A stretch of DNA of 64,000 bases from UBA8389 sp942493385 (GCA_942493385.1 OW818699.1:1054001-1118000), one strand, 5' to 3'; numbered from the stretch's first letter, positions 1 through 9,920 are shown. Translations and numbers: made by a program. The notes: generated by a model not told the origin, from the letters alone.

Positions 1-180
1 GGCCATGTAGTCGGTCTGCTCTTTTGCTTGGCTTTCGGTGATTTGCGTGCCGAAGCAATCCCAACTGTTCCAGCCCATTGGTGGAGTTGCTGCCCAGCTG
101 TGATAATCTTTTTGTGCAAGGATTGGAAGGCTTATCATACAGCATACAATAAGCATTGCGAGTTGTGTTTTCAGTTTCAT
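1..180 (-). CDS. GH27 alpha-galactosidase-like protein, N-terminal part (cut by left edge)
   Basis: Only the first 60 codons are in the window. They encode a signal peptide ending near PILAQ, followed at once by the motif PPMGWNSWDCFG, which opens the catalytic barrel of GH27 alpha-galactosidases and beta-L-arabinopyranosidases. The neighbouring GH27 enzyme carries the same motif (PPMGWNSWNCF) behind two extra domains; here the catalytic domain starts directly after the signal peptide. The ATG overlaps the TGA of the upstream GH27 gene as ATGA, so translation is probably coupled. The likely role is periplasmic removal of terminal galactose from xylan side chains. Family assignment rests on the N-terminal motif alone, and the exact specificity cannot be read. 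Confidence 0.85.
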   Translation of the reverse strand, partial: MKLKTQLAMLIVCCMISLPILAQKDYHSWAATPPMGWNSWDCFGTQITESQAKEQTDYMA

Positions 181-2219
181 TTTATAGAATTGAATTTATA
201 TAGAAGAACCCCATGAACAGGAACCTTCAGTGTCAATTGTCCACTCTTGGTTTCGATCTTGCTGATGTCTTTTTGCCGCCAAAGATCACGTACTACATAC
301 GAGCCATTTAGGCCGAGTTTTTCGAAATCTTTGTAAGAAAGTTCAACAATATCGCGCCCAAAGTTACAAAAACCTACTGCACGGCTTCCATCTTCCAGCT
401 CTTTTACGTAAATACGCAGATCACCAATCGTTTGAACACAAATACCTTCCTTGCCAAGCGGGTCTTGATTGATTTCTATCACCTCATCGTTGGTCAGTAA
501 ACTCAAGGTGAAATCATCGAGTATTTCCATATCGCAACCAATGAGCAGGGGTGCGGCGAAAAGGCTCCAAAGACTGATGTGCAAATACTGTTCGTCCGGT
601 CTGAGTTTGCTTTTATGCGGATTGCCCCAGCCGACGGTTCCAACAACCAACATGTCCGGGTCGTTCCAATTGCCTGGCTTCGCCCACGCAGCCGATTTAT
701 CCTGATCCAAAGCGATGCTCCTTACACTTGACCAAGTGTCGGTAATATCGCCCGTTGTGCGCCAGCAATTGCCACCGACAGAATCGCCCCACTTCCAAAC
801 ATCGGACATGCCGTACTGGCACAAACTGAATACAATGTCGCGTGGCTGTTTGCGAAGCAAATCGCCCATCAATTGATAAGGCTTCATCGCTGTTGCGAGT
901 TCGCTTCCTCCTCCGTAAGACAGGGATGAGACCTTGTTGGGGTCGTTGTCGGTCAAACCTTTGACGACATTTCCATAGCTGCACCAGTCGTATTTCAAAT
1001 AGTCGAAACCCCATTTTGCATAGCTTTCGGCATCTTGTTTTTCATAGGTGTAACTACCCGCACAACCACCGCAAGTCCATGGACCGGGGCTGGAGTATAG
1101 CCCGATTTTCAAACCCAAGCCGTGCACGTAATCAGCTAGGCTTTTCATATCACCAAATCTGGAATTCGTGACAATAGAACCCTCTTCATCGCGGAATGGC
1201 CCACGCAGGGATTGGTCTTTGGAATCGCGATGATTTTCCCAGAAATCGTCAATATTGATATACGTCCAGCCGTGATTGATCAGGCCACTTTTGACCATGG
1301 CATCCGCAGCCCTTTTTACCTTGTCGGCCGAAACCGCATTTGCAAAACAGTTCCAACTGTTCCAACCCATTGGTGGTGTGAGCGAAATGCGGTCGCCACA
1401 TTCCACACGCAATTGACGTTGAGCCTTTCCTTTTGCATTTTTGGCTGTCAGGTTAACCAGATACGTTCCTTTCTTTAAAAGTTTACCAGTGATATTCCCG
1501 GTTTTTGCATCCAATTTCAATCCTTTCGGCAATCCGGAAGCCGAGAAAGTCATGGGCCTGTCGCCAGTGGCTGTCACCAGAAATAGAAAAGGTGAACCCG
1601 GGCGAACCCCAAAAACCTTGGCACCTGTGATTTTGGGCTCAGCAGCTGGGGGAGGAGTTAGGATGTATGGTTCAGTTGCAACTGGATTGTAGGTTTTAAG
1701 CATCGTTGTACCGGTAGTCTGGAATTTTGCATTCACCCAATCCACGTGATCGTAATAGTTGCCGTTGCCACCATCGGTAACGTTCAGCTCCATTTTTTGA
1801 ATGCCTTCCAACCTGACAGAACAGATTCTGGCGGTATCTCCCAAACGCATGACACCGCTGGACCACAATTTCTTGCCATCACCATAAACGACGAATTCAG
1901 CCGCTGGCCGTTGACCTTTTACTTCATCGTCAATGCCGACTTGGGCGGTGAACTCAGTGGCTTCTCCATTCAGAAGGATGGTGATGGAACTTTCTGCATG
2001 GCTACCAAAACCCCGTTCGAAGGTTTTACCAGCTATGGTGAGCGGTTTGCCATCAATGGTTTTGTTTTTCGTAGGAACGCCATACCCTTGGGTTGCGGCG
2101 CTGAGATCCAATTGGTCAAGCCAAACGGTTTGGGCGGATAAAATTCCTATGCCTGTTAGACTTGAAACAAGAAGAATACCTGCTAGAGCGACTAATCGTA
2201 AAGTTTTTGTTGATTGCAT
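177..2219 (-). CDS. GH27 alpha-galactosidase with N-terminal NPCBM domain
   Basis: Secreted 680-residue enzyme predicted to release alpha-linked galactose. After the signal peptide come an NPCBM-type carbohydrate-binding domain (about residues 30-170, with GFGSHAES and YYDHVDWVNAKF), a putative Ig-like domain (about 200-280, GLPKGLKLDAKTGNITG) and a GH27 barrel from PPMGWNSWNCF to the end. The predicted nucleophile is the Asp of LKYDWCSYG and the acid/base is the Asp of WRTTGDI, as in plant and human GH27 enzymes. The ATG at 2219 was chosen because a signal peptide follows directly; a longer GTG-initiated reading would run into the preceding gene. It lies in the minus-strand operon, 31 bases after the GH43 gene upstream. 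Galactose is a known terminal sugar on complex arabinoxylans, which fits the locus. Confidence 0.93.
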   Translation of the reverse strand: MQSTKTLRLVALAGILLVSSLTGIGILSAQTVWLDQLDLSAATQGYGVPTKNKTIDGKPLTIAGKTFERGFGSHAESSITILLNGEATEFTAQVGIDDEVKGQRPAAEFVVYGDGKKLWSSGVMRLGDTARICSVRLEGIQKMELNVTDGGNGNYYDHVDWVNAKFQTTGTTMLKTYNPVATEPYILTPPPAAEPKITGAKVFGVRPGSPFLFLVTATGDRPMTFSASGLPKGLKLDAKTGNITGKLLKKGTYLVNLTAKNAKGKAQRQLRVECGDRISLTPPMGWNSWNCFANAVSADKVKRAADAMVKSGLINHGWTYINIDDFWENHRDSKDQSLRGPFRDEEGSIVTNSRFGDMKSLADYVHGLGLKIGLYSSPGPWTCGGCAGSYTYEKQDAESYAKWGFDYLKYDWCSYGNVVKGLTDNDPNKVSSLSYGGGSELATAMKPYQLMGDLLRKQPRDIVFSLCQYGMSDVWKWGDSVGGNCWRTTGDITDTWSSVRSIALDQDKSAAWAKPGNWNDPDMLVVGTVGWGNPHKSKLRPDEQYLHISLWSLFAAPLLIGCDMEILDDFTLSLLTNDEVIEINQDPLGKEGICVQTIGDLRIYVKELEDGSRAVGFCNFGRDIVELSYKDFEKLGLNGSYVVRDLWRQKDISKIETKSGQLTLKVPVHGVLLYKFNSIK

Positions 2220-2250
2220 GGTGTTTTTTTTAAAATCGTATTTCGATACT

Positions 2251-3621
2251 TCAATTGAATTGATACCAATCCAAATTGAACAATTCTTTTTTTCCACTGA
2301 AAACTAGAAACAAATCGTGCACTCCTTTCACTTCTTTTACCGGAGTGGTGATTGTTTTATAGAGGTCCCCTTCGCCTGAAGTCGTTACACGAACGGTTCC
2401 CAATAAGGGTCCATCGATCTTGTCGGTACGGATTTCAATTTCTCCGCCATACAAGGAGGCAATACAAAGATCGATGGATTTTGTACCCTTTGAAAAATCA
2501 ACTCCTTTAACTAGGAGGTAATCGCCATTGTGAATGGAAGTTACAAAATATCGGTCGGCAATTTTCTTACCCTTGTTCCAGGAAACGTTTCGTTCCCATT
2601 CTGTCACCATGGCTGTTTTGAGCCCTTCGCTATAGGCCATGTTTTCAGCTTCGATGCGGTTGTATGGGTTTACAGTGCTTAGCTGTTTGACACCGGTTGT
2701 TGACCAAAAAGGTAACTTCTGAATGGTACCATCCGCGTTGTATGTAATATTCTCCAGACAGATGGAACGTCTTTCATAATGCTTGGACATCGTCTTTTTC
2801 CCGATGGAATAGTTGAATCCAAATACGTAGGAGTTCCCTTTGTAGTCGATAATTCCAGGATGGTTTCCGCTGGAGCGTTGGTCGCCTTCCATGATCATTC
2901 CTTTGTATTCCCAAGGACCGGTCGGTGAATTGCTCATGGCATAACCAATGCCTTCCGGGCAACAAGTGGAGGCGTACGATAGGTAATATTTCCCATTGCG
3001 TTTCCAGACCCAAGGGCCTTCCTGATAATTGGCGGGTTTTGTCGGTTCTTTTACGATTTCACCAGAGTAGGAAATCATATCTTCGTTCAGCTTGACATAA
3101 AATAAAGATGGATTTCCCCAATACATATAAGCCTGGCCATCATCATCAATCAAGATGGTCGGGTCAATATCCTGATTGCTGTTTTTAACCAGCGGTTTTC
3201 CAATTGGGTCTTTGAAAGGGCCGTAGGGACTGTCGGAAACAAGCACGCCAATACCCAAACCATTCGGTACCGGGCAGTACAAGTAAAATTTATTGTTCCG
3301 TCGAATGCACTGAGGGGCCCATGCACCGTTATCGGTACCAACCCATTTGAAGTTTTTAAGCGACGCAATTTCACCGTGGTCCGTCCAATTGACCATGTCG
3401 GTGGAAGTGTACAATAGCCAATTCAGCATTTTAAAGCCAAAGGCATCGTCTTCATCGTGACCGGTATACAGAAATACGGTGTCATTGTAAACCATAGGTG
3501 CTGGGTCTGCTGTGAATTTGGTTTGAATGATTGGATTTTCCGCAAAACTAGTCATCCCCATTGAGGTGAGTATAAGAAAGGTGGTCACAACAACCAGTTT
3601 GTTAATTGATAATGCTTTCAT
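2251..3621 (-). CDS. GH43 arabinofuranosidase/xylosidase with CBM6
   Basis: Secreted 456-residue protein. A five-bladed GH43 propeller (about residues 30-310) is followed by a C-terminal CBM6-like domain (about 325-456, from RIEAENMAYSEG to LDWYQFN). The three GH43 acidic residues are visible: the base Asp in TADPAPM, the modulator Asp in DIDPTILIDDDG and the acid Glu in YQEGPWVWKRNG. It resembles the gene at 5425-6777, with which it shares the start of the mature protein (NPIIQT, then TADPAPM) and the domain order. The ATG at 3621 opens a good signal peptide, while the longer frame begins with TTG at 3651. Arabinose removal from arabinoxylan is the most likely role, but GH43 specificity cannot be decided from the motifs. 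Confidence 0.92.
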   Translation of the reverse strand: MKALSINKLVVVTTFLILTSMGMTSFAENPIIQTKFTADPAPMVYNDTVFLYTGHDEDDAFGFKMLNWLLYTSTDMVNWTDHGEIASLKNFKWVGTDNGAWAPQCIRRNNKFYLYCPVPNGLGIGVLVSDSPYGPFKDPIGKPLVKNSNQDIDPTILIDDDGQAYMYWGNPSLFYVKLNEDMISYSGEIVKEPTKPANYQEGPWVWKRNGKYYLSYASTCCPEGIGYAMSNSPTGPWEYKGMIMEGDQRSSGNHPGIIDYKGNSYVFGFNYSIGKKTMSKHYERRSICLENITYNADGTIQKLPFWSTTGVKQLSTVNPYNRIEAENMAYSEGLKTAMVTEWERNVSWNKGKKIADRYFVTSIHNGDYLLVKGVDFSKGTKSIDLCIASLYGGEIEIRTDKIDGPLLGTVRVTTSGEGDLYKTITTPVKEVKGVHDLFLVFSGKKELFNLDWYQFN

Positions 3622-3647
3622 AGATCGTTTATAAGTTAAAGTGATGT

Positions 3648-5417
3648 TCAATTTTTCGCTGGAACGCTAATTCCCTCCGTTGTCAGTTCGATGGGTTTGA
3701 TGCTGCCATCCTTGTTGAAATAAAGATACTCGGCACAAACCTGACGTCTGCAATCACCACCGGGAGTACCATCCAATGTGTAGGAGCCATCGTGGTAGAA
3801 GAAGTACCATTGGTTTTTGAATTCAATAACCGAAGGGTGAATGGTGAAGCCATGCTTGGCCGGGCCGGTCAGCATACTACCGTACGTCCAAGGGCCGGTT
3901 ATTTTTTTTGCAGTTGAGTAGGCTATTTGCTCCGCTTGCACACCAGGCGCATCGGCAGCATAAACCATATAATAGAGGTCGCCACGTTTGAAAAGCCATG
4001 GTCCCTCCGAGAAATTTCTGAATGGTACCTTGGTGATCGGGCCGTCGATTTCCACCATGTTATGTTTGAGTTTAACCATGTAGCAGTCCCCGTTGCCCCA
4101 AGCCATCCATGGGGTACCATCGGTGTCGATTAAGACCGTTGGGTCGATGTCGGCATTTGCTCGGTGGGAATCGATTGTCATGTCATCGGTTATCAGGGGT
4201 TTACCTGGCAGTGCTTCTTTAAAAGGTCCTGTAGGACTATCACCGACAGCTACCGTAATAAAATGCCCATTTTTTCGATCCAATGTGACATAATAGTAGT
4301 ATTTGCCCTCTTTCTCCACCACCTGTGCTGCCCAAGATGCTCCTGGGTAAGCTGTTGCAAAGTCTTTTGCAGCTAAAACCGGGCCATGTGCCTTCCAGTT
4401 TTTTAGGTCGGTGCTGGAATAACAAAGCCAGCTTGGCATGTTGAACCATCCACCCACCGAAGCAGCATCTTGTCCGACATACGCATAAGCGGTATTGCCA
4501 ATAACGGTAACTGCGGGGTCTGCGGTAAAGACGTCCGTGAAAAGTGGATTCTGGCCAGCAGCTCTGGGTAATGCTTCTCCTTGAATGCGAATTTCGTCGA
4601 TGCCACCATCCAAGACGGCAAGACTGTTCGGAAATCCACCAGGATAACCACGACCAATCACCCATAAGGCTGCATTGTGCCGTAAGGCTGTTCCTTTAAA
4701 AGTCATGGAGGAAGGTTTGCCGAAGTCGGTTTGACCGGACGATTTCACATCGAGGCGTACGGTGGTTTGGTTGCTTTTTACATCGTAATTGGCCTCGGCA
4801 CGAACATCGTACCATTTTCCGGCAACCACTTCGTCACCTGCACCAATTCGACGTGGAATGCCGTCGGCGCCCATCACTTCAACGAAATATTGTTTCATCA
4901 TGTTGTCGTAGCCTAGGGAAAGATCGCCTGCCAACGCACCTCTGGATCCTTCTTTGCAGAGAAACACTTGTTCGGTACCCAGTAGATTGCAACGAAGACT
5001 GGCCTGGATGCTCCAACTTTTTTGCAAGTCATAAAAAGCCAAGGGGCGTTCCAAGGAAACAACATATTCCCCACGTTTTACAACCAGTGACCTGGTGTTG
5101 GATAATCCATTCACGAGTTCAGCCGGTACGTTTTCAGAAAATACATTTGGAGAGGGCCTTGAACCACGAACTTGCAGGACATTGCCTTTTCCTGAAAGGT
5201 CAACGACGAAGGGTTGTGGTTCGGCTGGTCCTCGTTCGGAGGCCGTCAGTGGTTGGCCAACTACTGGCAAACTGGTTGAATCTCCTTTTAAATGTTTAAT
5301 CTGCTCAAAACGCCAATGCGCGAGTACTTCACTACCTGCGTTGGCACTAATCGGCAATAGGAAAGAACTGATGGAAAGCAGCACTAGGGTAAAAAGGGAA
5401 CGGTCGAAAAATCTCAT
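3648..5417 (-). CDS. GH43 glycosidase with N-terminal LamG-like domain
   Basis: Secreted 589-residue protein with a different design from its two GH43 neighbours. After the signal peptide (ending near SANA) comes a concanavalin A/LamG-like beta-sandwich (about residues 30-275, ending in LDGGIDEIRIQGEALP), then a GH43 catalytic domain (about 290-589). Catalytic acids are seen in FTADPAVTVIG (base), DIDPTVLIDTDG (modulator) and FSEGPWLFKRGD (acid). There is no CBM6. The start ATG at 5417 lies 7 bases after the stop of the preceding gene, so the genes are co-transcribed. An arabinofuranosidase or beta-xylosidase acting on side chains of xylan is the likely function. The LamG-like part may bind glycan, which is inference. 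Confidence 0.92.
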   Translation of the reverse strand: MRFFDRSLFTLVLLSISSFLLPISANAGSEVLAHWRFEQIKHLKGDSTSLPVVGQPLTASERGPAEPQPFVVDLSGKGNVLQVRGSRPSPNVFSENVPAELVNGLSNTRSLVVKRGEYVVSLERPLAFYDLQKSWSIQASLRCNLLGTEQVFLCKEGSRGALAGDLSLGYDNMMKQYFVEVMGADGIPRRIGAGDEVVAGKWYDVRAEANYDVKSNQTTVRLDVKSSGQTDFGKPSSMTFKGTALRHNAALWVIGRGYPGGFPNSLAVLDGGIDEIRIQGEALPRAAGQNPLFTDVFTADPAVTVIGNTAYAYVGQDAASVGGWFNMPSWLCYSSTDLKNWKAHGPVLAAKDFATAYPGASWAAQVVEKEGKYYYYVTLDRKNGHFITVAVGDSPTGPFKEALPGKPLITDDMTIDSHRANADIDPTVLIDTDGTPWMAWGNGDCYMVKLKHNMVEIDGPITKVPFRNFSEGPWLFKRGDLYYMVYAADAPGVQAEQIAYSTAKKITGPWTYGSMLTGPAKHGFTIHPSVIEFKNQWYFFYHDGSYTLDGTPGGDCRRQVCAEYLYFNKDGSIKPIELTTEGISVPAKN

Positions 5418-5424
5418 AATTATG

Positions 5425-6777
5425 CTAATTAAATATCCACCAATCGAAGTTTAATAAATCACCCTCGTCCCCTTTAAATACAAAATAAAGGTCATGCATT
5501 CCTTTGACAGCGCTTATTTTGCATGATTGTACTGCCCATGTTTGAAAATCTCCGGTGCTTTTAACTTCAAGTGTTCCCACTAACGGACCTGTTAATGCGT
5601 CCAAATGGATTTCAATTTTTCCGCCTTGAGCAATCGATGCCACGCTTGCTTTGAAGGTTTTGACTTTCTTTTTGATATTGACACTTCGAACCTTCATGTA
5701 ATCTCCATTGTCAATGTCTGTTACATAGATACCGACTTTATCGCTTTTAGCGGTTTCAACCCCCGATTCAAAGGCGATGGTTTCGGCTTCCTGTCGAACC
5801 ATTGGATTGAAATCGCCAACACTTTTGGTGATACCTTCTACCGAATGTTGCATTCTTGGAATGGTTCCATCAACATTGTAGCTGAACTCCACGACACAGA
5901 CAGAGCGTTTGAAACCACCCCCACCAGGTAAATCTCCATTGTGATAAAAGAGGTAAGAATGTCCTTTGAAATCAACGACTCCAGGGTGATTGGTGAATGC
6001 GCCACCTTTTCTGATGATGGGCATGATGGTATCCCGATACGTCCAAGGACCGGTTGGACCAGGGCTGGTGGAGTAGGCTAAGTGTTCTGGAACACCACCT
6101 GCAGGATAAACCATGTAATATTGGCTATTCCGTTTGTAAAACCAAGGACCTTCTTCGTATTGCGCGCTGCGTTTTGGATCACCCTTGCGAACGCCAAAAT
6201 TTTCGGGCGTAAATTCAACGGTGGTTATTTGGCCAGAGTAAGATACCATGTCTTCATTCAGCTTTACATAGCGCAGGCTTGGATTACCCCAATACAAGTA
6301 AGCCTGGCCGTCGTCATCAATGAACACCGTCGGATCTATGTATCCGAAACCCGACAACAAAGGAGCTCCGATGGCATCACGGAAAGGCCCCGTTGGACTA
6401 TCGGAAACGGCAACACCAATTGAATTTCCGCCGTTCTTCTGATTGATAGGGACATAGAAGTAATACTTTCCATTTCTGAAGACGCATTGCCCAGCCCATG
6501 CATCTCCCCTTGACCAGCTAAAATCTTTGAAAGACAAGATGGTGCCATGATCGGTCCAGTTGACCATGTCGGTTGTAGAATAGCATTTCCAATCGTTCAT
6601 GGAGAAAAAATTCCTAACCGTAACATCCTCATCGTGGGTGGTATACAGATATACTGTACCGTTATGCTCCATCGGTGCAGGGTCGGCGGTATAATTGGTT
6701 TGGATGATGGGATTTTGGGCAACCCCACGCAAAGCGAATAGGGTTGCTACCAAAACCAAAAGGGTTAAACGATTCAT
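5425..6777 (-). CDS. GH43 arabinofuranosidase/xylosidase with CBM6
   Basis: Secreted 450-residue protein: signal peptide ending at GVAQ, GH43 propeller (about residues 22-310) and C-terminal CBM6-like domain (about 320-450, ending LLNFDWWIFN). Catalytic acids lie in YTADPAPM (base), YIDPTVFIDDDG (modulator) and YEEGPWFYKRNS (acid). It is a paralogue of the gene at 2251-3621 with the same domain order. Its ATG shares one base with the stop of the upstream GH2 gene (TAATG), pointing to translational coupling. The protein probably acts in the periplasm or at the surface on arabinose-substituted xylan. Whether the two paralogues differ in linkage preference cannot be told from sequence. Confidence 0.92.
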   Translation of the reverse strand: MNRLTLLVLVATLFALRGVAQNPIIQTNYTADPAPMEHNGTVYLYTTHDEDVTVRNFFSMNDWKCYSTTDMVNWTDHGTILSFKDFSWSRGDAWAGQCVFRNGKYYFYVPINQKNGGNSIGVAVSDSPTGPFRDAIGAPLLSGFGYIDPTVFIDDDGQAYLYWGNPSLRYVKLNEDMVSYSGQITTVEFTPENFGVRKGDPKRSAQYEEGPWFYKRNSQYYMVYPAGGVPEHLAYSTSPGPTGPWTYRDTIMPIIRKGGAFTNHPGVVDFKGHSYLFYHNGDLPGGGGFKRSVCVVEFSYNVDGTIPRMQHSVEGITKSVGDFNPMVRQEAETIAFESGVETAKSDKVGIYVTDIDNGDYMKVRSVNIKKKVKTFKASVASIAQGGKIEIHLDALTGPLVGTLEVKSTGDFQTWAVQSCKISAVKGMHDLYFVFKGDEGDLLNFDWWIFN

Positions 6778-9700
6778 TATTTATCGAGTTTTAGGGTGTA
6801 GGTAAAGGTGGTCGGGTCGGAATACACTTTGAATTTTTCCAAAGGTTGCGGTCCACAACTGGCCGAACCAACGCCTAAGGTTTTGGTGGAAATGCAAACC
6901 ACCGTGGAAGTGCTGGCGGGAAGGTCAATCTTGTACTCTACTGGGTGCATCACTTCGTCCGTATGTGGAATTGCAGCAAATTGCATCAGCTTTTCATCCG
7001 CTTGAATCGTCATGCCAGGCATAGCAGAACCGTATAGCTTGGCCCATCTCACTTCTTCGTGATTGCCGCGTTCCATCGGTTTTTCGTACTCGTATTGTTC
7101 GTTTACACCCAAATCATAAATACCAACTTCGGCAGCAGTTTTGCGATCGGAATAGTTTTCGAACGGGCCACGTCCAAAGAATGTCATGCGATCAAGCTTT
7201 TTGTCCAGCAGCATGCGAACACCGATTCGTGCCAAGTTGACACGGAACCCAACAAATTGAACCTTGTTATCAATGCGAATGGTACCGTCGCCCATAATGG
7301 TATAACTGGCAGTGTGGTATACTCCAAATCCTTCTTTTCCATCGGCTTTGGTGATTGATACCACTTTCACGGTGGTTTTGTCCAATGATTCGACTTTCAT
7401 TTCAACCGGCGTATATTGGAGCGATGTGATGCCGTAACGTTCCCAGATGCGGAACGCCCAATCGTCATCGTTGCGGTGCGAGGCACGCCACATATGCAAT
7501 TTGGGTGCGCCACCGGTTGCCAACAGTTCAATACCTTTAGTACTCAATTGACTCATGAATCCGGTTTTCTTATTGAATGCAACGGAGAAGTTTTTGCCGG
7601 TAACCGTGATGGCTTGATCGTTTTGAACCATTTTGAGGGGTTCCGTCGCCTTGATTTCTGCGACAGGAGGCGTGCCTACAGGTAGTTTGAATTGCTCGGT
7701 GGCGACTTCAAACCCTTTTTCTGCCCAAAGGGTCTTTTCTTTTAGGGTGTACGAAACCCGCAAAAAGTATTCAGCCCCAGCCTTGGGTTTTTCAATTTTA
7801 TAGTCCAACATAACTCTACCTGAACTTCTTGGGTTGATGGGGCGTGACCTATTGGAATTTGGCTTGTACACCCCTTTGGAAATTTCAACACCATTCTCGG
7901 TCATGGTCCATGAAATGTCAAAATCATTCAAGGAGATGAACTGATATTTATTTCGGATCGAAATGGCGCCTGTAGCCGGATCGGTCAATTCGGATTCAAT
8001 CCACTGAAAGGCTTTTTTCATCTCCGGATAGTGCGGTTTTACGGTTTTCCGATCCCAAGCAACCACACCTTTGTGAATGAAGTAATGGTCGTTAGGCTGC
8101 TCTCCAAAGCCGCCGCCATAAGCCAGAATGGGATGATTGGGGTCCCTTTTGTTCCACAATGCCTGATCCTGGTATTCCCAAATGGCTCCACCTAAGATTT
8201 CAGGATTGTTGTCAAAGGCTTTGGAATACTCATCGAGCGAACCCATGGAATTGAACATGGCGTGAACAAACTCGCAGATGTAAAGCGGTTTGGTCAAGCC
8301 CCAATTCTTTGCCATGTCCACGTAATCAGCTGCAGTTCCGTACATGCGACCATCGAAATCGGAAGGATTTCGGCTACCAGAGCCAAAGCGTTCGTAATGA
8401 ACAAAACGGGTTGAATCAATGGTTTTTATCGCATTCATCGCAGCCACAAAATTGGAACCTACGCCACCGCATTCGTTCCCTAAAGACCAAATAATGACGG
8501 AAGGATGGTTCTTGAAGTTTTCGGTATTGGCCACATTGCGATCAACGATGGCCGCTTTCATGGTGGGCTCCTCGTCGAAACGACGGTCGTAGCCGTGGCT
8601 TTCGCAGTTGGCTTCTGCCACCAACCAAATACCCCATTCGTCGCACAACTCATACCAACGAGGATCGTCGGAATAATGGCTGGTACGAACATGGTTGCAA
8701 TTGCCTTGTTTGATGACCTCTAGGTCACGAATCATTTGTTCCTCGGTCACTGCATGACCTACATCAGACCAATGTTCATGCCTATTGACGCCTTTCAACT
8801 TGATGGGCACACCGTTCACCATAAACACACGTCCTCTGATTTCCAATTTGCGGAAACCAATTTTGGAGGAAAGAATCTCACCTTCCGAATTCGTTAGAAC
8901 GACCGTGTACAAATTGGGTGTTTCTGCCGTCCATTTTAAAGGATTTGAAACCTGAAATTTTACGTTCAAAACCTCTTCTTGTTTGGCGTTCAGTGAAGTG
9001 CCTGTAACACTGCTTTTTGCAACTTCAACACCGGCTTTGTCATACAGCGTTGCTGTGAAAGTTTGAGCCTTCGCCTTACTGTCACCGTAATTCTTGATTT
9101 TTGCAGAGACATTGACCAAACCGTTCTTGTACTCTTTGTCCAAGTCGGGTTTTACGAAGAAATCGCGGATGTGAACCTGAGGCGCACTCCAAAGCGTTAC
9201 GTTGCGAAAAATGCCGTGCAAACGCCACATGTCCTGATCTTCCAACCAAGTGCCCGAGCTGTATTGATACACTTCTACGGCTATCATGTTCTTGCCTGGT
9301 TTCAGGTATTTGGTGAGGTCAAAATCGGCTGCATTGCGACTGTTTACGCTGAAACCGACCTTCTCGCCATTCACCCATAAAAAGAAAGCACAATCGACCC
9401 CATCAAAGGTGATGAAGTTGCGTCGACCCGACCATTCGGCAGGCACGTTGAATTCCCGACGGTAACTTCCCACCGGATTGCGTTCCTTAAAAGAGGTATA
9501 CCATTTTTCGGGTTCAGTCATCACTCTGGGAAAATCCTTTTTTATGGTATAACCCGCATTCTTGTAAAACGGTGTTCCGTATCCCTGAACCTCCCAATTG
9601 GACGGAACCGGTATTTCTTTCCAACCTGAAACGTCAAACGAAGGTTTGTAGAAATCGACCGGACGTTCCTCGGGTGTAGGAACCCAATTGAATTTCCATA

Positions 9701-9917
9701 GTCCGTTCATGCGGATACAGAGTGAAGACGCATGTCGATTGGCAACCAATGCTTCTTGCAAGTTGGCATAAGGCATGAGCGTGGCATGATAGGGCTCTTT
9801 GTTGATGCCCAACAATTCGGGATTCTCAATTTCGGTTGGGATAAAAGCTCCCGCGCCAAAAACTGTGAAACTGCATACGACCAAAAGCACTAAACTAAGG
9901 AACGTTGATTTTTTCAT
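6777..9917 (-). CDS. GH2 beta-galactosidase, LacZ-like
   Basis: Secreted 1046-residue enzyme of the long LacZ type. A signal peptide is followed by the sugar-binding jelly roll (about residues 60-240, with RHASSLCIRMNGLWKFNW), an immunoglobulin-like domain (about 240-345), the TIM barrel (about 350-640), and C-terminal domains including the large Bgal_small_N-type beta-sandwich (about 770-1046, with FFGRGPFENYSDR). The predicted acid/base is Glu482 in WSLGNECGG and the nucleophile Glu549 in YICEFVHAM. The usual LacZ motifs NRHEH and RTSHY are present. It should remove terminal beta-galactose, for example from galactosylated arabinose or xylose side chains. It is packed in the minus-strand operon, 3 bases after the GH3 gene. 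Confidence 0.93.
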   Translation of the reverse strand: MKKSTFLSLVLLVVCSFTVFGAGAFIPTEIENPELLGINKEPYHATLMPYANLQEALVANRHASSLCIRMNGLWKFNWVPTPEERPVDFYKPSFDVSGWKEIPVPSNWEVQGYGTPFYKNAGYTIKKDFPRVMTEPEKWYTSFKERNPVGSYRREFNVPAEWSGRRNFITFDGVDCAFFLWVNGEKVGFSVNSRNAADFDLTKYLKPGKNMIAVEVYQYSSGTWLEDQDMWRLHGIFRNVTLWSAPQVHIRDFFVKPDLDKEYKNGLVNVSAKIKNYGDSKAKAQTFTATLYDKAGVEVAKSSVTGTSLNAKQEEVLNVKFQVSNPLKWTAETPNLYTVVLTNSEGEILSSKIGFRKLEIRGRVFMVNGVPIKLKGVNRHEHWSDVGHAVTEEQMIRDLEVIKQGNCNHVRTSHYSDDPRWYELCDEWGIWLVAEANCESHGYDRRFDEEPTMKAAIVDRNVANTENFKNHPSVIIWSLGNECGGVGSNFVAAMNAIKTIDSTRFVHYERFGSGSRNPSDFDGRMYGTAADYVDMAKNWGLTKPLYICEFVHAMFNSMGSLDEYSKAFDNNPEILGGAIWEYQDQALWNKRDPNHPILAYGGGFGEQPNDHYFIHKGVVAWDRKTVKPHYPEMKKAFQWIESELTDPATGAISIRNKYQFISLNDFDISWTMTENGVEISKGVYKPNSNRSRPINPRSSGRVMLDYKIEKPKAGAEYFLRVSYTLKEKTLWAEKGFEVATEQFKLPVGTPPVAEIKATEPLKMVQNDQAITVTGKNFSVAFNKKTGFMSQLSTKGIELLATGGAPKLHMWRASHRNDDDWAFRIWERYGITSLQYTPVEMKVESLDKTTVKVVSITKADGKEGFGVYHTASYTIMGDGTIRIDNKVQFVGFRVNLARIGVRMLLDKKLDRMTFFGRGPFENYSDRKTAAEVGIYDLGVNEQYEYEKPMERGNHEEVRWAKLYGSAMPGMTIQADEKLMQFAAIPHTDEVMHPVEYKIDLPASTSTVVCISTKTLGVGSASCGPQPLEKFKVYSDPTTFTYTLKLDK

Positions 9918-9920
9918 CGT

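Noticed and set aside
2220..2297. Longer GTG-initiated start for the NPCBM-GH27 gene
   Set aside because: It would add 26 residues before the signal peptide and overlap the upstream GH43 coding sequence; the ATG at 2219 is better.
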